Of a stretch of DNA of 64,000 nucleotides, positions 39,354 through 48,801 are shown piece after piece (the stretch's first letter is position 1; every line of letters starts with the position of its first letter). Source of the DNA: Microcaldota archaeon (lineage in GTDB: Archaea; Micrarchaeota; Micrarchaeia; Anstonellales; Bilamarchaeaceae); NCBI GenBank assembly GCA_016212525.1, contig JACRGD010000010.1, forward strand, positions 434,001-498,000. Reading direction: 5' to 3'. Position numbers and translations under genes: made by a program. A model generated the notes under the pieces. The model ran no database searches and had not been told where the DNA came from. It was given only the letters and a program-made list of their open reading frames with translations.

Positions 39354-41024
39354 TCAACTCTTAAGTATAATGAATTTGGTAATTGTATTTATAGCGGCAA
39401 TAGTTATTAATGTCGAGAGTGCCGGCATGAAAAGACCCAGAAGCGACATCGAGGCCACATAATCCATAAAAGGCGTAAATTCCGCCATAGTTAGTGCATT
39501 TAGGAATCCTTCACTTATAAGAGCAGAAAGTTTAGTGAGTGCAGTTGATCCGGCACCACTGGCGAAAGTACCAATCCCGGGAATAGATGCAAAAGGACCC
39601 TCTTTTGGATTTAGAACATAACCCCAGAATCCGTATTTGAAAGGACCGCACAACGTTCCGATCAAAAATTGATTACTATGATAACCGCTGAACCCGACGC
39701 TTCGGTAAATGTCCATGTTTATTAGATAGGTAAGGGGGAAAACGATCTGGAAACCAAAAGCCAGTGCAATCATAAATGCACCGGCTTCCCTTGTCGCAGG
39801 TATGAATCGCAGAATTATTCCCGCCGGAAGAAGGAAGGGGATAGTGATACTATCGATAATCTGCAAAAGCGCAACCTGGGCATTGATACTCCCGTAAATA
39901 GTAATAGTACCATACCCAATAACATTTGTAAGGGAAACGAAAGTATCGATTCCTGGGAAGACCTTATAGGTTTGAGTTACTGCAAATTCACCAAGCCGCT
40001 TGCTAAAGGTGTTTAGAACCGAAGTGCAGGACTGAATAGTATAGATATCGTAAATTCCGTCGAGCAGATTTTGGGAAACGTAGCCGCTCATAAGCGACAT
40101 CGCAGCATTTGGAAGCGAGTGCGAACCGGAAGAAGTAACAGTACCGGGAAACATCGCAGTGGCGATCGCGTTGCTCCCCAAAAATAACCCGACAACAAAT
40201 ACCGCCATAACATAGGAACTAAGCAGGTTTGACAATTCTACATTAAGATATGCTTCCCATTCTGGAACCCGAAGGATCTTTGAAAATGCATAGACAAGCA
40301 ATATGAATGCGCCCACCAGAGCAGCAATCTGCATCAAGGTGGTTCCGTAGGTCTGAAGGCCAAGAGGAGCAAAAAAGTCGTCTGATCCCTGGAAATAACC
40401 GATTATGTCAAAGAGAACTACATAGATAACTACAAGAACAAACGTGGCTCCAAGAGTAGCGTTGGCATAGACCGTTGCACGGGCACGGGTTTCTGCACCC
40501 ATACTCTGACCCATCAGATAAATTATGCAGGTCAGAAGAACCATGAACAAAATTATCATAAAGAAAATCTGCTTCGCACTATCGGCCAGCTGTGAGAAAA
40601 GGATTCCCAGGCCTTCAGCACGAACAGAGGTAGATGCCCCGCTTGGCAGAATTACATAGGTTACGATCAGGATCGCAAATGCTACTCCGGCCGCAGTTAT
40701 CATACTATTAGCCCAGACAACCGCACGGGCGTTAATCTCAGTACCAAGCAGAGGTCCAAGCAGATACGCAATCGCTGCCAGTACAACCATAAAGATTGCA
40801 AATGCAGCAGCCAGGAGAGTAAGCAAATTGATATTGGAAGTTATAGTAGAGCGGGGATTTAGTGCAGTATCAGAAAATGGTTGGACTGTAGTTGCAAACA
40901 AAGGCGCACATAAGAGCACCAGGGAGATTAGAAAAACAGGAAGGAAACGGAAACTCAAAAACCTCGAAGAGAGAATATCAGAACCGGATGAAACAGACCC
41001 AGCGGAGTTAGTCATATCAAACAA
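39354..41024 (-). CDS. Polytopic membrane protein, six-member tandem family (member 2), with triplicated N-terminal TM module
   Basis: LRVPEWEAYLNVELSNLLSSYVMAVFVVG; AGIILRFIPATREAGAFMIALAFGFQIVFPLTYLI; preceded by two related TM modules (LLGTEINARAVVWAN, QSMGAETRARATVYAN). Confidence 0.82.
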   Translation of the reverse strand: MFDMTNSAGSVSSGSDILSSRFLSFRFLPVFLISLVLLCAPLFATTVQPFSDTALNPRSTITSNINLLTLLAAAFAIFMVVLAAIAYLLGPLLGTEINARAVVWANSMITAAGVAFAILIVTYVILPSGASTSVRAEGLGILFSQLADSAKQIFFMIILFMVLLTCIIYLMGQSMGAETRARATVYANATLGATFVLVVIYVVLFDIIGYFQGSDDFFAPLGLQTYGTTLMQIAALVGAFILLVYAFSKILRVPEWEAYLNVELSNLLSSYVMAVFVVGLFLGSNAIATAMFPGTVTSSGSHSLPNAAMSLMSGYVSQNLLDGIYDIYTIQSCTSVLNTFSKRLGEFAVTQTYKVFPGIDTFVSLTNVIGYGTITIYGSINAQVALLQIIDSITIPFLLPAGIILRFIPATREAGAFMIALAFGFQIVFPLTYLINMDIYRSVGFSGYHSNQFLIGTLCGPFKYGFWGYVLNPKEGPFASIPGIGTFASGAGSTALTKLSALISEGFLNALTMAEFTPFMDYVASMSLLGLFMPALSTLITIAAINTITKFIILKS

Positions 41025-42330
41025 TCCTCGAAAGACCGATTATTTCGGCTTCACCGCCGATCAGAAGCGAGACGTTCCTAAAGAGAGTTATGGTAAAGAT
41101 TATCTCAATCACAGTAGTAATAGTTATCAGAATAATGAAGGGACCGATAGTTCCAACTTCCTCAACTATGAAAAAGTAAAGGCCGGCAGTAGTACTTGAA
41201 GGCATAAGAGGATTTCTAAAAAGAGTCATGCTAAAGTCGCCGGTTAAACCGAGCATAAATTTAGACATGTTAAAGACAGTAGTAAAGACAGAAGTAGCGG
41301 CATTTACACCCGCTGAAAAGAGATTACTCGCACTACAGAGAAGTCGCACGAGCGCCGGACCATCACAAACACCACCATTACCAGAAGTCTCGTGTTCTAT
41401 TACATCAGGAGCACGAAATTCATTCATCACGGCCTGCGTACTATGGCTTAGTTCAGTAGTCCGAGCACCACCACCAGGAAGACCAAAAAGATTTCTAAAC
41501 CAGCTCTCGTCCTGGGGAGTCTTGAAAACGCTCGAATGGACAGGAGTATATGTAAAATCAGCCGGCTGGTAAATATCGAAAATCAGATAATTTGTGAATA
41601 TCAAAGTGAGAGGATAAATAAAATAGATCGCAAAACAGAACGCGATAACCGTTGATCCGGTTGTCCGGGTTATAGGAAGCGCACGCAGGAAAAGACCCAA
41701 AGGAAGAAGAAGGAGCGGGACTGTGTCACGCGCAAAATAGAGGAGAAACTGTTTGGCCCATACAACAGCCATTAGCGAACTTATCGCTTCGACAATGATA
41801 GTGTGGGCCTGACTCAAAAGAGTAAGACCTGAAAAAGGCACGAATGAAAATGAAGTTACAGCAGCAGCGAATACAGGAGCACCGATTGGGAATGAAATTG
41901 TCGAAAGAAAACCGATAATAATTTCAAATATGTATAAGCCCAGATATTGTCCTTTGAGTTTCTGGAATAATATTTCCAAGGATGCATCAGCCAGCTGAAT
42001 ATGACTAATAGTATAATGACCCGCACCGGTACCTCCGGCAGTATTAAGTGAAATCGATGAACCGGATATGGCGGCTGAGAGTAGCGCACTAGTCATAGAA
42101 TTGAAAGTGTAGTCCGTAGTAAGCCAAAAACCAATGAGAATGATAGAAAAAATAACCGCTGCGATCTCCTCCTTTGCCATTGCTGAGAGGGCAGAGTTCT
42201 GAAGAAGAGGTGCGATCAAATAGAGAAAGGCGGAGAAAACAATACTAATGAGTAATGCCGTAATGATTAGCGGTAGCGCTCCTGGAGGGAGTGATAGATT
42301 AAGTAAGAGCGGAACTAGAAGATCCATCAT
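41017..42330 (-). CDS. Polytopic membrane protein, six-member tandem family (member 1, operon-proximal)
   Basis: LQNSALSAMAKEEIAAVIFSIILIGFW; LGLFLRALPITRTTGSTVIAFCFAIYFIYPLTLIF; C-term GGEAEIIGLSRIV. Confidence 0.82.
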   Translation of the reverse strand: MMDLLVPLLLNLSLPPGALPLIITALLISIVFSAFLYLIAPLLQNSALSAMAKEEIAAVIFSIILIGFWLTTDYTFNSMTSALLSAAISGSSISLNTAGGTGAGHYTISHIQLADASLEILFQKLKGQYLGLYIFEIIIGFLSTISFPIGAPVFAAAVTSFSFVPFSGLTLLSQAHTIIVEAISSLMAVVWAKQFLLYFARDTVPLLLLPLGLFLRALPITRTTGSTVIAFCFAIYFIYPLTLIFTNYLIFDIYQPADFTYTPVHSSVFKTPQDESWFRNLFGLPGGGARTTELSHSTQAVMNEFRAPDVIEHETSGNGGVCDGPALVRLLCSASNLFSAGVNAATSVFTTVFNMSKFMLGLTGDFSMTLFRNPLMPSSTTAGLYFFIVEEVGTIGPFIILITITTVIEIIFTITLFRNVSLLIGGEAEIIGLSRIV

Positions 42331-42350
42331 TAAGGATATCCATATTCGAT

Positions 42351-42358
42351 TTTATAAA
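42351..42358 (-). promoter_or_regulatory. Candidate TATA box for the six-gene membrane operon
   Basis: Minus strand TTTATAAA-type element (plus tttataaa) about 21-28 nt upstream of the start codon at 42330, consistent with leaderless archaeal transcription. Confidence 0.45.
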
Positions 42359-42596
42359 TACAGCGAATTTGGTCTCGTAAAGTCCGTGAAAAACCCTCAC
42401 GCCTTGCACGGAGTCTTATTTCAAGAACAGAATTGTCATTCAGCTCTTGAGAAGTTCCACAAATCTTTGCATCAGTTGGTCTTAGTCCAGAGGTGCGGTA
42501 ATTAGAGATTAGTTGAATCTAAAAATCCTTCCAAAGAATAGAAGGATAGAATTCACGAGAAACATAGCTCAAAAAGATTTCGAAGGTCGAATTAAA

Positions 42597-43892
42597 ATGT
42601 ACAGAACACATTACATCAAAGATGCAAAGGGCAAAAATGGGGAGAAAGTAAAAATCGCCGGCTGGATCCACGATTTCCGGGACAAAGGCGGAATAAAATT
42701 CATCGTTGTTCGCGACATCAGTGGAACTATACAGGTTACTGCCAAAAAAGGAGTAATCGACGATCAATTATTCGAAAGCATAAAGGCCAACAAGGAAGAC
42801 GTAGTCTGCTTTAGCGGAACAATGAAGGAAAACGAACGGAGCAAGGGACAGTTCGAAATAATTCCAGATGGGTTTAGCCTGCTAAATAAAGTTGAGATGA
42901 AGTTGCCAGTAGACCCGACTGGACTTGTTCCATCTGAACTCGAAGTGAGACTCGATAATCGATACATCGATCTAAGAAGAAAGGAAACCTCACTAATATT
43001 CAAGGTCAAGGCAATTGCTGCAGCTGCTTTCCGGGAAAAGTTGAGCCAACGAGGATTCCTTGAAATCCATCCATCAGCAATAAGCGGCGCAGCAACAGAG
43101 GGCGGAGCAGATGTGTTTGAGTTGGGCTACTTTGAGAAGAAAGCATATCTGGTGCAATCACCCCAGCTCTACAAACAGATGGCAGTTATCGGCGGGTTCG
43201 ATCGGGCGATGATGATCGTTCCTGTATTTAGAGCAGAGAAGCATAACACCACGCAACACTTAAACGAGATCACACAGATGGATGTCGAAATGGGGTTTGT
43301 CGATCATACCCACGCGATGGATATGCTCGAAGAAGTTTTCCTCCACATGCTAAACGCAGTTAAGGAAAGATTTGGCGAGGAAATAAAAACAGTATTTGGA
43401 CGCGAAGTACTCGTGCCAAGCGCGATTAACCGCCACAGTTATGATTCACTGGTCGAGAAACTAAACCAAAGTGGATTTGCAATGGAAAAGGGCGAAGACT
43501 TTTCCAAAGAAGCCGAGAAAAAGCTCTTTGAAATTCTTGGCGAAGAAGTGTTTTTCATTGAAAAATGGCCAACTAAAGTCCGGGCATTCTATTCAATGCC
43601 AGATCCGCAAAACCCAGAGCGGTGCAATGCATTCGATCTGATGTATCGGGGACTTGAAATCTCAAGCGGTGCACAACGCATTCACATACCCGCACTTTTG
43701 GAGGAACAACTGCGTTCGAGAGGAATAGACCCAAAGAACTTCGAATTCTACATCAACGCATTTAGAAGCGGAGCTCCGCCACATGCGGGATGGAGTATCG
43801 GCCTCGAGCGACTTACAATGAAACTATGTAACCAGGACAACATCCGCGAAGCCATGCTGTTTCCACGGGACCGGACACGATTGTTACCGTGA
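42597..43892 (+). CDS. aspS: Aspartyl-tRNA synthetase (archaeal type)
   Basis: VKIAGWIHDFRDKGGIKFIVVRDISGTIQV...SPQLYKQMAVIGGFDRAMMIVPVFRAEKHNTTQHLNEITQMDVEMGF...GAPPHAGWSIGLERLTM. Start trimmed to MYRTHYIKDAKG. Confidence 0.95.
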   Translation: MYRTHYIKDAKGKNGEKVKIAGWIHDFRDKGGIKFIVVRDISGTIQVTAKKGVIDDQLFESIKANKEDVVCFSGTMKENERSKGQFEIIPDGFSLLNKVEMKLPVDPTGLVPSELEVRLDNRYIDLRRKETSLIFKVKAIAAAAFREKLSQRGFLEIHPSAISGAATEGGADVFELGYFEKKAYLVQSPQLYKQMAVIGGFDRAMMIVPVFRAEKHNTTQHLNEITQMDVEMGFVDHTHAMDMLEEVFLHMLNAVKERFGEEIKTVFGREVLVPSAINRHSYDSLVEKLNQSGFAMEKGEDFSKEAEKKLFEILGEEVFFIEKWPTKVRAFYSMPDPQNPERCNAFDLMYRGLEISSGAQRIHIPALLEEQLRSRGIDPKNFEFYINAFRSGAPPHAGWSIGLERLTMKLCNQDNIREAMLFPRDRTRLLP

Positions 43893-43903
43893 GAGGATTG
43901 ATT

Positions 43904-44629
43904 ATGACAACACTAATAACAAACGATGATGGCGATTCTCAGGGACTAAGAATACTCTTTGAAGCGGCAAAAGAAATAGACAATAACGCATATGCAATAA
44001 TTCCAAATCGACAGAGAAGTGCCATTGGTTGTGCTCTCACACTCCACAAACCGCTTCGCCTTCATGAAACAAGAAAAGGAACATTTACAGTAAACGGTAC
44101 GCCAAGTGACTGCGCTCTTTTTGGCATTCATTCTGAGGAATTCAAAAAACCGGAGTTTCTACTCTCGGGAATAAATTGGGGCGACAATACGGGAATGGGA
44201 CCGTTGGTTGGATCAGGAACAATAGGAGCGTGCTGGCAGGCAGCACTAAATGGAATTCCTGCAATGGCATTTTCAATAGAGGCAACAAATAAGGAATGGA
44301 GAAAGAAGGAAAGCTGGGGAGACGAAACAAAACTTAGGCAAAAGACAGTAGAACTGATAAATAAATTAAAACCAATGTGCAAACCATTCGAGTTTCTCAA
44401 TGTCAATATTCCAAAGAATTTTGAAAACTCGGAAATTGAATTCGTAGAAACGATACAAAGGAAACGATACACAACTGAAATCGCAAAAAGAACAGACCCG
44501 GAAAACGAACCATATTACTGGATTACTGGACAAAAAGTAGAAACTGGAAAAGGAACGGATTTTGCAAAATTAAGGGAAGGAAAGATAGTAGTTACCCGGA
44601 TAGCATTATCTGCATTTAAAATACAGTAG
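43904..44629 (+). CDS. surE: 5'/3'-nucleotidase SurE
   Basis: MTTLITNDDGDSQGLRILFEAAK...VNGTPSDCALFGI...LLSGINWGDNTG...GSGTIGACWQAALNGIPAMAFS. Confidence 0.92.
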   Translation: MTTLITNDDGDSQGLRILFEAAKEIDNNAYAIIPNRQRSAIGCALTLHKPLRLHETRKGTFTVNGTPSDCALFGIHSEEFKKPEFLLSGINWGDNTGMGPLVGSGTIGACWQAALNGIPAMAFSIEATNKEWRKKESWGDETKLRQKTVELINKLKPMCKPFEFLNVNIPKNFENSEIEFVETIQRKRYTTEIAKRTDPENEPYYWITGQKVETGKGTDFAKLREGKIVVTRIALSAFKIQ

Positions 44630-44691
44630 AAAGCAAGAAGACCGATAAATACCTTTTTATACACAAACATACACAAATAAAGTGAAATAAC

Positions 44692-46512
44692 ATGACGCAA
44701 AAGCTAACATTAGCAGCATTCATGGCCAAAGCCGGGCCAACAGACATAGCAAAAGCATTTGCAGTACTGCCTGCAACAGATTCCACCCGAGCACCAAATG
44801 CAAGAGAACTTGCAGCTCGAGGTTCACAAAAAAGAGCAGATGCAACAGGATTTCTTGAAGCAGGAGATCCAGGCAATGCAAGAAAAACCATGCTCGAATC
44901 ATTTGACTACTACAAAAGAGCAGCCGCATTAGCACGGAATGCATATATAGAAACAAGAGAATCATCAGACCTAAGAGAATTTACGACTTACAAGGCAGAG
45001 GCAATAGCCGCCACTGAAGAGGTAAATAGAATAGAGAGTAAATTAGGAAATCCTCCAGAGCCACAGATCTGGGAAAAACTCGCACGCGATAGAATAGAAA
45101 CTGCAGATGCATACAAAAAAATACCAGATATAGAAAGAGCAGTTATAGAACTTGAAGCTGCCGCAACAGACATCAAAGAAGCAATAGAGATAATGATCAA
45201 ACGAAACGATGAGCTTTATTCTGCACAAAAAGCAGAAACACACATCAGCTGTGAACAGAGATATAAAAAACTAAAAGAAATGAGTGGGCTCGATAGATCA
45301 GTAGATGGAGCGATAGAAGAGATAACCAAATTGGAAGAGAACATAGCTCAAATCGATGATGCGGCATTAAGAAGGAACAGAAGAGCCAGCTTGGAACTTT
45401 GTAAAAATCACACAGAATTGGGAAAACTCCTGAAATTAAAAAGTATGATACACGAGATGGCAGGGGAATTAGAAGCTCAAATAGAAGGCAGAGAGCAAAC
45501 GCATTTCAAAGAAGCAATAGTAGCGGCATCTGGAGGAGCACAAGAATACGAAATAGCCGCAAATAAGAAAATGTGGGCTGGAGAGACACATAAGGCTGCA
45601 ACGGTATATGCTGATGCCGCAGGATTGGCCCAAAATGCGGCAAAAATAAGCGAGAAAATAGGGGAGAGCAAAACCGCAAAAGCAAACTATTTGCGTGCAT
45701 ACGTACGATTCATGAAAGCTGCTGAACTGGAATTGACACTAGATCCCAGCAGGCTAACATTGGATATTGGATTTGAAAATGCAGTAACAAGCGCGGCAGA
45801 AATAAGAGTTAGGAAGATAGAAGATAGAGAAACTCCGGAAAGGGAAGAACTAACATTGATGGAAAAAATGATTCGGGCCCAAATGTTAGTCAAGATTGCT
45901 TCGCATGAACATTTGGAGGAGGACCATGCACTTGAACTGATTCAAGACGCAGAGAAAGAAATCGAAAATCAGGCACCCACACATGAATACCTCCAAATTG
46001 AACTAAGAAAAACATGGATTGTTCTGTTGGAACAAAAAGCCCAACGACTTCACGAAGCAGGCAGAACACTTGAATCGAGAAAAGCATACGTACAAATCGC
46101 TCTGATGAAAGAAGAGATAGGGGAGATAAATGGAGCTCAAGAACCAAGATACGTTGAGCTTGCCATGGCCAGAGCATATAGAAGGAGAGCTGCCATGTGG
46201 CAACATGCAGCTCCGGCAGAACGGGAAAGAAGATCGGATCCGAATGCATTAAGAAAGGCACAGGGAGTCGCAAAATATGCCAACGGACAGGTTGACAAAG
46301 AACGAGAACACCTCTATAGGGCAGTAGAGGCAACATTCGATCCGGATAAAGACAGAGAAGAAGGAGAAAAAATAGAAATACTCGAGCAAATAGTCCTTAC
46401 TTCCAAGACAATGGCAGCAGTGTTAATGCTAGTAGAATTAGATATGGCTCAAGAACGAGCAGAGGCTCAAAAAGCGGAACTGGCCATAAAAAAACTCAGA
46501 AAAAATAAATAA
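44692..46512 (+). CDS. Large alpha-helical (TPR/coiled-coil-like) protein of unknown function
   Basis: 606 aa, Ala/Glu/Lys-rich with TPR-like segments (ARKTMLESFDYYKRAAALARNAY, AATVYADAAGLAQNAAKISEKIGESKTAKANYLRAYVRFMKAAELE). Confidence 0.75.
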   Translation: MTQKLTLAAFMAKAGPTDIAKAFAVLPATDSTRAPNARELAARGSQKRADATGFLEAGDPGNARKTMLESFDYYKRAAALARNAYIETRESSDLREFTTYKAEAIAATEEVNRIESKLGNPPEPQIWEKLARDRIETADAYKKIPDIERAVIELEAAATDIKEAIEIMIKRNDELYSAQKAETHISCEQRYKKLKEMSGLDRSVDGAIEEITKLEENIAQIDDAALRRNRRASLELCKNHTELGKLLKLKSMIHEMAGELEAQIEGREQTHFKEAIVAASGGAQEYEIAANKKMWAGETHKAATVYADAAGLAQNAAKISEKIGESKTAKANYLRAYVRFMKAAELELTLDPSRLTLDIGFENAVTSAAEIRVRKIEDRETPEREELTLMEKMIRAQMLVKIASHEHLEEDHALELIQDAEKEIENQAPTHEYLQIELRKTWIVLLEQKAQRLHEAGRTLESRKAYVQIALMKEEIGEINGAQEPRYVELAMARAYRRRAAMWQHAAPAERERRSDPNALRKAQGVAKYANGQVDKEREHLYRAVEATFDPDKDREEGEKIEILEQIVLTSKTMAAVLMLVELDMAQERAEAQKAELAIKKLRKNK

Positions 46513-46526
46513 TACAAATAGGATGG

Positions 46527-47150
46527 CTAGGGGAGCAGTTCGCCCCTGGCCTGTTCGATCTGGATTCGTCCAACATCCTGTTTGTGCCTAAAATCCGGCA
46601 GAATTGCGTTTGAGAACCTAAGGGGCAATAGCGAATCAAAAATATCTTCCATGAGGGCAAAGTATTTTTCAGCATCCTTCTTTTTCCCGGCTCGAAGCGA
46701 TTCGTACATTTCCCGCTTTAGTTCGCCAATCGAATCCAAAAGCCCAAGAATATAGGAAATCTCGGGAACATCAAGATCTGAGAATTTTGGGATTTTACCG
46801 GTTTCAATAGCAGAAAAAACAATTCGCGCTTCAGTGTATTCCTGAAGAACATGGTTTAGCTGGGAAGGAAAATCAGCTGCAAGCTTGCGAAATTTGATTA
46901 GAGCGGATTCGGCTTCAGCAAGCGACTTCTTTGCTTCCTTAAGGTCTTTTGCATGGAGAGCTTTTATCGTATTTGAACATGCACGAACGATCTTACGATT
47001 TTCGGCATTTACATAGTCGAATTTTTGCTCCTGCTCCAGGAAAACTTTCTCAATTTTTGATATTTCAAGATCTAAAGACAGATAAACACCAGATAATGAG
47101 AGAAACAAGGATAATTTAATTGGATCGAAAAAAACATTAAGAAGAAACAA
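46527..47150 (-). CDS. Translin family protein
   Basis: EYTEARIVFSAIETGKIP...YILGLLDSIGELKREMYESLRAGKKKDAEKYFALMEDIFDSLLPLRFSNAILPDFRHKQDVGRIQIEQARGEL. Start uncertain. Confidence 0.8.
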   Translation of the reverse strand: MFLLNVFFDPIKLSLFLSLSGVYLSLDLEISKIEKVFLEQEQKFDYVNAENRKIVRACSNTIKALHAKDLKEAKKSLAEAESALIKFRKLAADFPSQLNHVLQEYTEARIVFSAIETGKIPKFSDLDVPEISYILGLLDSIGELKREMYESLRAGKKKDAEKYFALMEDIFDSLLPLRFSNAILPDFRHKQDVGRIQIEQARGELLP

Positions 47151-47622
47151 AATCGTTTAGAATAGTCAATGCATCCGGGGATTGGACCATACCCGATGAA
47201 ACAAGAGACCTAACTTTTTCCTTATGAACAGAAAGAAAAACATCGGCTCTTTTAAGACCAAAATAACCTGCAACATTAGACTCACTAGTTTGAGCATCAT
47301 GAACCAGAGATTCGAATTTTTTGGTAATCTTGGAAACCAAAGCGCTAGCTGCATTAGGCTGCATATGCGGAGGTGTTTCTTTAAAAACAGCAAAAACATC
47401 TTCGATAGAACCTGATTTTAATATCCTTTCAATAGCACCACTTCGCTCCGAAAGATTGCAAGAGACTTCAAGCATTAGTTTTGATGCAGCAACTCGTGGG
47501 GAAAAAACGTCCCTGGAAAATCCTTTAACCAAGATAGATGCTCTAGTACCCCAACTCATAGGTTCTGGTGCAGTTCTATAAGGACCACAGGCATTAGACA
47601 TAAGAATCAACCCCATATTCAT
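47137..47622 (-). CDS. Uncharacterized protein
   Basis: 161-aa ORF overlapping the translin-like gene start. No family recognised. Confidence 0.5.
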   Translation of the reverse strand: MNMGLILMSNACGPYRTAPEPMSWGTRASILVKGFSRDVFSPRVAASKLMLEVSCNLSERSGAIERILKSGSIEDVFAVFKETPPHMQPNAASALVSKITKKFESLVHDAQTSESNVAGYFGLKRADVFLSVHKEKVRSLVSSGMVQSPDALTILNDFVSS

Positions 47623-47697
47623 ATACTCATTATAACTATTTAAAGGCTCCTAAGATAAAAAAATTACCTCGAAGAATCTTTATAAAGACCACTAAAA

Positions 47698-48792
47698 TTA
47701 CCCAAAAGTAAATGTGTAAAGCCTAAAACCCTTGCCAGTAACATTAAACTCCAAAAAGCGATCAGCATAATCCGATGAATAGATCAGGCTATAAAGCCGG
47801 TTGGAATTAGTCTGAACCAGAACTTTTGAATCGACTACTTTTGCATCAAGACCCAATGCAGAAACAGGGCTTTGACCATCGACAACCAGAGTTAGATTTG
47901 AATTTCCTCCTGCAACTATATTGACATTTTTGGCATGATAAGCCAGCAAAACCTTACCAGTATCAGAAACGAGTTCCATATTATCAGCATTGTTCTTCCA
48001 GATTCCCGAAAGATAAACGCGGTTGGGATAGGGAACAGTACCTTCTAAATAAGAATAGTTGACTTCCTGATTAGGAACGAAACCCTCTGGGTTGGCAAGA
48101 CGTGCTCGGGCAAATCCATAACCCAGATAAATTTCAGGTGTTCCCACCTGGCCATAACTGATGTTTTCTGGCATACTCGCCGATACGGGCGAAGGAGGAT
48201 TGAAGGACGATTGACGCTCGGCAAGAAGTCGAGTTATCTGTGATTCTGTTTCCTCATAATTTCCCTCTCCGATATGATCATAACGAATCGTCCCGTTTGC
48301 ATCGATCAGATATTTGTGTGGCCAGTACTGATTGCCATAAGCACTCCAGGTACCATAATCACTGTCAAGAACAACCGGATACTTGATTCCAAATTTGTCA
48401 ACTGCATTTTTGACATTTGAATAATTCTTCTCGAATTCGAATTCCGGAGTATGAACACCGATTATGACAAGCCCGTCATTCCGGTATTTTTCGTCCCAGG
48501 CCTTAAGATAAGGAAGCGTCCTGATGCAATTGATACACGAATAAGTCCAAAAATCGACCAAAACTACCTTGCCACGCAGGCTTGCGATCGTAAGATTTGA
48601 AGGCGCATTTATGTAACCCGAAATACGAGAAAGAGGAGGGGCTGAACTGGAAGAAAGAATAGATCCGATTGACGGGACATTCAAATCAGAAGCCATGGGA
48701 GGTTTTGCCTTAATAGACAAGAGATACCAGATAGATCCTCCAATAAGAATTACCAGCAAAACCAGAAGAATTGGATTTTTGATTGATATCAT
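47698..48792 (-). CDS. Membrane-anchored TlpA/DipZ-like thioredoxin-fold protein
   Basis: VVLVDFWTYSCINCIRTLPYLKAWDEKYRNDGLVIIGVHTPEFEFEKN...; CxxC motif and DipZ-like C-terminal domain. Confidence 0.88.
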   Translation of the reverse strand: MISIKNPILLVLLVILIGGSIWYLLSIKAKPPMASDLNVPSIGSILSSSSAPPLSRISGYINAPSNLTIASLRGKVVLVDFWTYSCINCIRTLPYLKAWDEKYRNDGLVIIGVHTPEFEFEKNYSNVKNAVDKFGIKYPVVLDSDYGTWSAYGNQYWPHKYLIDANGTIRYDHIGEGNYEETESQITRLLAERQSSFNPPSPVSASMPENISYGQVGTPEIYLGYGFARARLANPEGFVPNQEVNYSYLEGTVPYPNRVYLSGIWKNNADNMELVSDTGKVLLAYHAKNVNIVAGGNSNLTLVVDGQSPVSALGLDAKVVDSKVLVQTNSNRLYSLIYSSDYADRFLEFNVTGKGFRLYTFTFG

Positions 48793-48801
48793 AGCAACAC
48801 C

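Noticed and set aside
45890-46336. Minus-strand 148-aa ORF inside the 606-aa helical protein gene
   Set aside because: Antisense translation of an Ala/Glu/Lys-rich gene gives Leu/Phe/Ser-rich artefacts.
47137-47622. Possible relationship of this protein to the 51579-52349 family through a shared GPYR(T/S) segment
   Set aside because: Only a four-to-five residue match near the N-terminus; too weak to claim homology.
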